From positions 8,246,001 through 8,310,000 of the forward strand of contig NC_084716.1 in NCBI RefSeq assembly GCF_033807575.1: DNA of 64,000 nt. Direction: 5' to 3'. Origin of the DNA: Cydia pomonella (lineage: Eukaryota > Arthropoda > Insecta > Lepidoptera > Tortricidae). The notes under the pieces were generated by a model. That model was not told the origin of the DNA. It did not search any database and worked only from the letters and a program-made list of their open reading frames with translations. The translations under genes were made by a program, and so were the position numbers. Shown here piece by piece: positions 57,567 to 64,000 of this stretch. The first letter of the stretch is position 1. Each line of letters starts with the position of its first letter.

Positions 57567-57904
57567 CAGCCTATAAAGCAACCTTCTTTTGTTTATAAAC
57601 ATCAAATTGTGACACAACGTCTTGGCATTCATACCATCAAATAGTAGTAGATTGGTTTTTAGCTGTGTAAACGTACGAATAAAACAAATTTACTATTTTT
57701 ATTCTATTTTATTGCAAGTTTGAAAAAACACTATACAAATCTCGCCAAGAAATGGATCTACTTGGTAATGTACTTACCACCTACATACCAATACATACCT
57801 CCATTCGCCCAACAGTCCATAGGGAAGGTAATTTTGGTGAAAGCAACGTTGTCGAGGAAGCATACAAACATATTTAGGAACTGTAAAACAGATATAGATA
57901 ATTA
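57567..57904. other. Intergenic, nothing recognised
   Basis: A 62-codon + frame at 57720-57908 has no features. Confidence 0.35.
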
Positions 57905-58140
57905 TTGACAAATACTTTTATTTGTACAGAAACAACTTATTCGGTACAAACACAACAACATAATACATATAAAACTTAAAATCTAAATCTAAAAATAAAT
58001 AAAACTAAGTAATCTTAAAATAAATAATTAAAAACTATCCCTCTGCGGCATGGTGCCGTAGATGCTGGCAGCATTTCCTCGTTGTATCGCAATACTTATT
58101 CTCTGTGCGAGGAAGCTGCCAGCTCTACGATCACGATAAT
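57905..58140. repeat. Dispersed repeat, second copy of the 15.2-kb family
   Basis: A-rich words (AAATAAATAAAACTAAG) followed by a GC-richer block with GGTGCCGTAGATGCTGGCAG, laid out as at 15225-15545. Confidence 0.5.
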
Positions 58141-58156
58141 TATTACTTAGACATCA

Positions 58157-58308
58157 TGCCAATATTTTTGCCCATAAAACTGCTACAGATAGACTTTACT
58201 ATAAAAATTGTAGAGAATAACTAATTATCCCTTAGGCTGACCTAACCCAAAAATACAATCCGCCATACAAGCATCTGTAACAGTTTTATGGGCAAAAATA
58301 TTGGGCAG
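58157..58308. mobile_element. Fold-back MITE, ~150 bp
   Basis: CAATATTTTTGCCCATAAAA at the left pairs with TTTTATGGGCAAAAATATTG at the right; the 31-bp arms have one mismatch. Confidence 0.8.
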
Positions 58309-58564
58309 TAAAAATCAGTACAAAGCGCTGTCTGGACTTTATTACAGTATCGGGGCCAAGGGCCAAGACAATTGTCATCGCTTACCCGTCTCCGACAACC
58401 AGTACGTTTACAACTCCAATTCGTCAGTCAAACAGAAAAAATGTACCTACAAGAGTGCCAAGAATAATGTCAAGTGTTATTGGAAGTATTTAAGCTATTT
58501 CAAGATAGAACGAACCATTCACCGTATCTGCTGAATACAGCTTTTGGTATTTTCCAGTCGGCTG

Positions 58565-58650
58565 TAGATCGTGTTATTCATGAAGACGCGTGCCTTAACT
58601 CCCAATGTCTTGTTATTAAAGGTTAGATTTGACAAGTCTGCGCGTCATAG
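58565..58650. mobile_element. MITE family D, copy 4, right end lost
   Basis: TAGATCGTGTTATTCATGAA start and GTTATTAAAGGTTAGATTTG body; breaks off after GCGCGTCAT. Confidence 0.75.
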
Positions 58651-59440
58651 TTTTGGTACATTCAAGTGGCCGTTAGTGTTAACGTTTTTTCATGTGCCTC
58701 TTTTGCACTCATGAAATATGTGATAGCTTCCCTGTTGCACAATTTAATTATCTTTAAGTATGCGTCATACTAGATCTGTGATAACGAAAAAAAAAAACAT
58801 CATCGTAAGTAATGCAAGTGGAAGTATGTATATTTCATACCACATGCATTTTAATATTCCATCTTACAAGTAATAATATTGTCACACGGTGGACACAACA
58901 TATTGCGGAAATTGTTAGTGTGCTAAGTTTAGGGTATTCAGTTAACAATATTTGGGTGTTACCATGGCAACGAGGTACTAGATTTTTACTTCAAATAGGC
59001 AAGCACATTTAGAACTTTTCGTCATCGCGTTGCTAATCGAAGTAAAATTACCAGTCAACTTATGCAGTTTTGAATTTGGAACCTTCTTTCGTTCCAATAT
59101 AGTATGTATAGAAATAAATTACATTATATAGAATTTTTAATAGATTTATTTCACAGATATTACATAATTATAACAATTATTCAGCCTCTGTAGTCTGTTA
59201 AAATTGCTAGCTTAGGAAGAAACCCTAGATTTATCGGTAGATGCTCTCACGGGAAGGCAATAGATGTGCTCGTTTATTTGCTACACTAGAGATATTACCT
59301 ATACGGGATCCAATCTGAGACGTGATGGAAACAACTAGATATTCTCAACTATTTTGAAGAAAAAAAAACACGTAAAATTGCGTCGATACACGCAAATCGG
59401 TTGAGATATGCGACCTGCATACCACGACTGCCTGATCAGT
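58651..59440. other. Intergenic, nothing recognised
   Basis: No supported feature. Confidence 0.4.
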
Positions 59441-59578
59441 GTCAAACTGACATATTCGCTAACGTCTGCGTTACTTACTTTCTACACATAATATATCTCG
59501 CTCGCACTAATATGCCAATACGACCGAGATGCATAGAAAGTAAGTTACGTATACGCTAGCGAATATGTCAGTGTCAAA
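59441..59578. mobile_element. Fold-back MITE, ~138 bp
   Basis: ACTGACATATTCGCTA at the left pairs with TAGCGAATATGTCAGT at the right, and TTACTTACTTTCTA with TAGAAAGTAAGTTA inside. Confidence 0.8.
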
Positions 59579-59589
59579 GTCATGCCCGT

Positions 59590-59790
59590 TCACATCTATT
59601 CCAGTAGCATTTCAGTCCAGTTATCGAGACCAGTGCTGGACTGGATCGAATCGTTTACACCAATTCCAGTCATTTCCATCATCCAATGAATTTATGGAGA
59701 CTATTACCAAAAACAACAATACGTGTTTAAGGTTTAATCCAGCACTGGATTGGCGGTTTACATTATTCCAGTAGCACTGGATTGGGAATC
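59590..59790. repeat. Cluster of CCAGYRCTGG palindromic motifs
   Basis: CCAGTGCTGG, CCAGCACTGG and several CCAGTAGCA/ATTCCAG variants occur within 200 bp. The arrangement is irregular. Origin unknown. Confidence 0.5.
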
Positions 59791-59940
59791 AAAAAGTAGA
59801 CCATAAATCAAAATATTCAAAAGGTACTTAAATACAAAATACAGTACGTAGCGGCCCCCTTTTTTAAATATCTATCGTTAAATTTAAATTTAATAATCAC
59901 AATTATTTTCCAGTGGCGCTAGTGAGCACGTTGATGGGCT

Positions 59941-60061
59941 CTTAACTTTTTTGTGAAAGCATTTATGCTTTCACAAAAAAGTTAAGCTCACCAGAAGCAT
60001 GCATATCTTTCCATTCCTTCCTTTAGGAAGGAATGGAAAGATATGCATGCTTCTGGTGAGC
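59941..60061. repeat. Two overlapping perfect hairpins, 22- and 37-bp stems
   Basis: 59941-59962 pairs perfectly with 59965-59986 and 59986-60022 pairs perfectly with 60025-60061. Each loop is TT and the two structures share base 59986. The second ends directly at a tRNA-like SINE head. Confidence 0.95.
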
Positions 60062-60140
60062 ATTCACAGCTCAGTTGGTAGCAGCGATTAGACCGTGTTC
60101 CAAAAGGTCGCAAGTCCGAGACTTGCCGGAGGTGTTGAAT
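60062..60140 (+). mobile_element. tRNA-like SINE head (different family)
   Basis: GCTCAGTTGGTAG (A box) and GGTCGCAAGTCCGA (B box) about 35 bases apart, followed by an AT-rich tail. The acceptor and anticodon stems do not form a proper tRNA. Confidence 0.55.
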
Positions 60141-60159
60141 TTTTCAATTAATATTTTTT

Positions 60160-60425
60160 TATTGACGACCAGTTTGACCTAGTGGATAGTGACCCTGCCT
60201 ACGAAGCCGATGGTCCCGGGTTCAAATCCTGGTAAGGGCATTTATTCGTGTGATGAGCATGGATATTTGTTCCTGAGTCATGGGTGTTTTCTATGTATTT
60301 AAGTTTTTATAAATATTTATATATTATATATATCGTTGTCTAAGTACCCTCAACACAAGCCTTATTGAGCTTACTGTGGGACTTAGTCAATGTGTGTAAT
60401 AATGTCCTATAATATTTATTTATAT
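60160..60425 (+). mobile_element. SINE family B, most complete copy
   Basis: A box (TGACCTAGTGG), B box (GGGTTCAAATCC), then AAGGGCATTTATTCGTGTGA, CGTTGTCTAAGTACCC and AACACAAGCCTTATTGAGC. The tail ends in an AT repeat. Confidence 0.75.
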
Positions 60426-61028
60426 AATAGTACATTACTACAGAGGCCGGGACGAAAGGGGTTGCCGGCCGAAGACATGGACGGGTCTGAGACGGGCAAC
60501 GCCATATTTCCCGCCGAGGTATGAATAGTGCTTTTCTCAAACATGCAATAGATAGATGGATAGCATTTATTGGTAGAAAATAATATTTTACATGACAAGT
60601 TAATTTCAAGTAGCAAAAAAAATACATTCATTTTATTTAAAAGTAATTACATTACTAAAAATTACAATTTATAAGTATTTACGTTTTGAGGTAAACCCAT
60701 TGCACATATATTAATCAAAAAGTCATATACTTGTAGACATGGAAAAAACTAACAAAAAAATCATGTCATTTTATATAATTGTGATACAGTATTAATTTAT
60801 ACCTGATAATTATAATTAGTAATTTAATAGGGAGACAATAAATTAGTCTATTACGTAATTACACATAGGCAATGAAATAATAATAAAAATAGGATGATGT
60901 TGATGATAATGATTGTTTCATTTTTCATGTCATAGGTATTCAGTGCGTGTGGTATTGAAGAGGAACAAAAATTTGCTTATTTTGGCGCTACGACGCACGA
61001 GATTACGCTGTTTTTTCCTTTTTGTGTT
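60426..61028. other. Intergenic, diverged repeat at 60945-61010
   Basis: 60960-61010 contains a partial direct copy (GCGCTACGACGCACG) of the arm of the following MITE. Otherwise AT-rich with nothing recognised. Confidence 0.4.
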
Positions 61029-61240
61029 TTTTATTATTACTTTAGGTATCCTTAAGGGGAACAAAAATGTGATTATTTTTGCGCTACGACGCACGGTTTA
61101 GGAGATACAGCCCTATAAAGATTTCTGCATGACTGAAAAAAAAATTTTTATAGAGCTGTATCTCCTAAACCGTGCATCGTAGCGAAAAAATAATCAAATT
61201 TTCGTCTCCCTTTGGGAATCCCTGAAACAATAATAATAAA
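61029..61240. mobile_element. Fold-back MITE with ~90-bp arms
   Basis: ACGGTTTAGGAGATACAG at the left pairs with CTGTATCTCCTAAACCGT at the right; TTATTATTACTTTAGG pairs with the right end. Confidence 0.8.
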
Positions 61241-61479
61241 ACAGGCCTGCGAGATTTGTATGAAATTCCATTAACGACCTCTTATCCTAGCCGCACCCGA
61301 ATTGTCATACTTCGCAGCCTATTATAAGGAACATAACATCAATATTTCATTGCATGTTTGAGAAAAGTCTATTTATTGCAGTCGAGTGACTTCCTAATGG
61401 TTCGGAACCCAGAAAGAGCCAGCAAAAACGACTGAATAGATTTGGGTGAAATATGTCAAAGTAACTTATATTATACTTA

Positions 61480-61877
61480 GGCCCTCAGCACACGGAGCGT
61501 AGCCGCAAGCGTATCGTAAAATAAAAACGTTACGAGTACGAGACGCGTAGAGTTCTGGGCACCAAGCGTCGCGTAAGCATAATCGTTTTATAAGTGAAAT
61601 CTCATTAGATAAAATCATGCCAACACTGGCATCAAATGTTTTCTGCGGATGTATCGACGATCTTACTTTCTCGTCAGATGAATATTTTTTATTGTTTGAT
61701 TATGTCACGAGTTTGGTTTTTTATGCCTACGCCTGTCGTAATGAGGACAGAAATCTCATACGCTACGCTACGACGACGCTTCGTGTGCGGACTTATCCGA
61801 AGTTGTTCGTGCTCGTAACGCTCTCATTCTACGTGCGTAATTATTACGATACGCTTACGCTACGTGTGTTGAGGGCC
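61480..61877. mobile_element. PIF/Harbinger-like MITE, 398 bp, TTA duplication
   Basis: Ends GGCCCTCAGCACACG and CGTGTGTTGAGGGCC are inverted. Flanks are TTA at 61477-61479 and 61878-61880, the 3-bp duplication typical of PIF/Harbinger. The interior is rich in CGTA words. Frames of 60-100 codons inside lack any transposase motif. Confidence 0.75.
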
Positions 61878-62171
61878 TTACTCTGCGTTAAACTAAGATA
61901 TTTTTATATATGTGGCTAGTAAAATTGTACTAAGAAGGGACTAAAGAGGGTAGTAAAAAAACCAAGGAATTTAAGATCAGCTGTTTAGTTCCGTAACAAA
62001 TGATAACGCGTTAAAAAGCGTAATTTAAAATTAGGGGCGGTACAATGATGTAATAAAGTTTTATCTTACGACTTGAGAGCACAGTTCCGTGGATTTTTTC
62101 TTCATTTTGCATAATAGGTATAGGTCTACTGTTTAACTAGGGTGGTTGGCAAGATTATTGTGGCAATTGCG

Positions 62172-62354
62172 GCCCGATTCGAACATTAAGATAAGTCAAA
62201 TGTTAGGTCTAGATACGATATGGATCGGATATGTCAGTGTCACAATTGACGTTTCTTCAAACAAAAACGTCACTTTTGACACTGACATATGCGATCTATA
62301 TCGTATCTATACCTAATATTTGACGAATTGACGTATCTTAAACTTCGAATCAGG
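62172..62354. mobile_element. Fold-back MITE, ~183 bp
   Basis: CCGATTCGAACATTAAGATA pairs with the right end (TATCTTAAACTTCGAATCAG). GATATGTCAGTGTCA and TGACACTGACATAT flank a short loop. Confidence 0.8.
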
Positions 62355-62532
62355 TCATTAGTCAGTTACGGACTGGTTGAAGACTTGGCTGCGTGAAGTT
62401 GGTGTATTATGTTAAGCCTTAATAAGGCAGAGGGAATATATTTCCCACATGACATTGAACTTTGTTACAAAGTGATAGGGTTTAATTTTGCACACAGAAC
62501 TTGTAGAGACGATACAAAAGTTACGGATCGTA

Positions 62533-62640
62533 GGGCCTACCGCGAACCACGTTCGACGTGTTGCCTCTCTGTCGCACTTGTGAATTCGTACGTAAGTGTG
62601 ACAGGGAGGCAACACGTCGAACATGGTTCGCGGTAGGCCC
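62533..62640. mobile_element. 108-bp near-perfect palindrome, family G-type ends
   Basis: GGGCCTACCGCGAACCA... pairs with ...TGGTTCGCGGTAGGCCC with few mismatches in ~48-bp arms. The terminal 13 bases match the MITEs at 24220 and 31138, but the interior is different. Confidence 0.85.
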
Positions 62641-62769
62641 TCAGATTACACGTCAAAAGTATACACCGCGTAAGCTCGATTCTCCATACAAACGTAGTTA
62701 CGCTCTCATTTTAAAACTACTAGCTAGATTGCTCTGAAACTGTTTGTACTTACAATAGGAGGCTGTAAA

Positions 62770-63112
62770 TTATGATCATGATCATGTAATATGCTATTAA
62801 TGCTAGTCATAGAAATACCCAGAGTCGCCTCTATCTCGCGGTACGTAACATGTCGGTCGTCTATTATAAGTTTTCGCACAGCCTCAATATTTTGTGGTAC
62901 AACGACCGATTTCGGGCGACCTGCCTTAACTTCGTCCGTAAGCATACTACGTCCACCATTGAACTCACTAAACCAGTGATACACAGTATAGTTTTAGATG
63001 GAGCTTCATCACCAAAAGTTGAAGTTAGTTGATCTATGCACTGTTGTTGCGTTAAATTACGCCGAAAATCATAATAAATCATAGCACGAATATTTTCACG
63101 AGTGAGTTCCAT
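62770..63112 (-). pseudogene. Mariner transposase, N-terminal half, frameshifted
   Basis: The minus-strand start at 63112 gives MELTRENIRAMIYYDFRRN, then QQQCIDQL and FGDEAPSKT: the first helix-turn-helix of a mariner transposase. The frame is lost near 62990. The next one carries YHWFSEFNGGR, DEVKAGRPK and HVTYREIEATLGIS, the second helix-turn-helix region. The match ends near 62770, so the catalytic DD34D domain is missing. No terminal inverted repeat was found on the truncated side. DNA-binding remnants only, inactive. Confidence 0.85.
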
Positions 63113-63469
63113 TCTTGCAGCGAGATGACATTTAAACCCCGTCAAAAACAAAACACTAGCGTTAATAAAAAAGAAAAAATATACCGGCCAGTACTTAAAA
63201 AAGTTCAAATTTTACCATGGAGGTCAAATATACTATTTAAGAGGATTGTAATCCCGGTTTCCGGATATATAAATAGCAGCCCTCGTAAATGTAAATGTTT
63301 ATAATTCCGGCTACAAGATGGCAGACCCTCCAACGCGCACGGTCCCTATTGGGACCACAGCGGAATCGAAATAAACGTCAATTTTGACATGTCGTTTAGT
63401 TATCGATCTTAAACGTGTCTCAATCATTCTTCGAATCGGGCCGACTGGCTGTATAATTACATATATCAT

Positions 63470-63800
63470 TATCATCTTCCTTGCGTTGTTCCGGGATTTT
63501 GCCACGGCTCGTGGGGAGCCTGGGGTCCGCTTGGCTACTAATCCTGAGAATTAGCGTAGGTACTAGTTTTTACGAAAGCGACTGCCATCTGACCTTCCAA
63601 CTCAGAGGGTAAACTAGGTCTTATTGGGATCAGTCCGGTTTCCTCACGATATTTTCCTTCACGGAAAAGCGACTGGTAAATATCAAATGATATTTCGTAC
63701 GTTAGTCCCGAAGAACTCATTAGTACGAGCCGGGGTTTAAACCCGCCACCTCCGGATTGCAAGTCGCACGCTCTTACCGCTAGGCCACCATCAGCGCTTA
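63470..63800 (-). mobile_element. SINE family A, second full copy
   Basis: Minus-strand A box (TGGCCTAGCGG) and B box (GGTTTAAACCC, diverged), with the same body order as 14877-15204. A duplication is not clear. A 74-codon frame over it is a by-product. Confidence 0.75.
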
Positions 63801-64000
63801 CTTATAATTTATTGTATATACGTGTAAAACGTAACCTGTTTTCATTAATCTTAATTGCATATACATGTAATTGAATAAACCCTTACAACAAATATAAACA
63901 AGCCTCGTTATTAAGTTTATAACCTCAGTCGCGGTTTCCACAGAGCCACCCCCCTCCCCATATGGAGGGCGTGTTGGTAAACAGACATTACTGTTAATTA

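Noticed and set aside
60062..60140. Possible tRNA gene
   Set aside because: A and B boxes are present, but no complete cloverleaf or acceptor stem forms and an AT-rich retroposon tail follows. It is a SINE head. The same applies to the heads near 15130-15204, 8200-8275, 19680-19750 and 60160-60235.

Overview
The window looks like eukaryotic, almost certainly lepidopteran (moth or butterfly), genomic DNA. It is AT-rich, has one intron-containing host gene, and most of the rest is transposon sequence. Several repeats are of types familiar from Lepidoptera: tRNA-headed SINEs, LINE 3' ends carrying the 'GCCCAGCAGTGGGAC' tail, and many fold-back MITEs. I see no bacterial signals, rRNA, functional tRNA or CRISPR array. 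The species assignment is an inference from repeat style only.

Layout. 0.35-7.3 kb is a full-length Ty3/gypsy LTR retrotransposon with 1095-bp LTRs and a 4-bp AAAG target duplication. It is young (one LTR difference seen) but its coding frame is broken in three places. 7.3-46 kb holds no host exon I can support. It carries LINE 3' fragments, two tRNA-type SINE families, several MITE families with multiple copies, a degenerate tandem array of ~245-bp units (24.4-25.95 kb), a BEL/Pao gag relic (33.7 kb) and a 580-bp fold-back element (42.7 kb). 46.3-53.9 kb is the one clear host gene: a kekkon-type LRR-Ig transmembrane protein of 835 residues, in two coding exons on the + strand. Its 5.15-kb intron contains a fold-back MITE and a complete, intact Ty3/gypsy element of mag type in the opposite orientation, with identical 144-bp LTRs and a 5-bp GTTAC duplication. 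53.9-55.5 kb is the likely 3' UTR. 55.7-64 kb is again transposon-dense: MITEs, a perfect double hairpin, two tRNA-like SINE heads in a row, a Harbinger-like MITE with a TTA duplication, and a broken mariner transposase.

How it fits together. The only protein expected to serve the organism is the kekkon-like receptor: extracellular LRR plus Ig domain, one membrane span, and a long Pro-rich tail ending in a class I PDZ ligand (TEV). The other open frames belong to retrotransposons or are chance frames in inverted repeats. I did not find a convincing undescribed multi-gene system. The unusual material is structural: abutting perfect hairpins next to transposon ends, nested insertions with a paralogous empty site, an old tandem array interrupted by transposons, and a young LTR element whose reading frame needs recoding or is dead.
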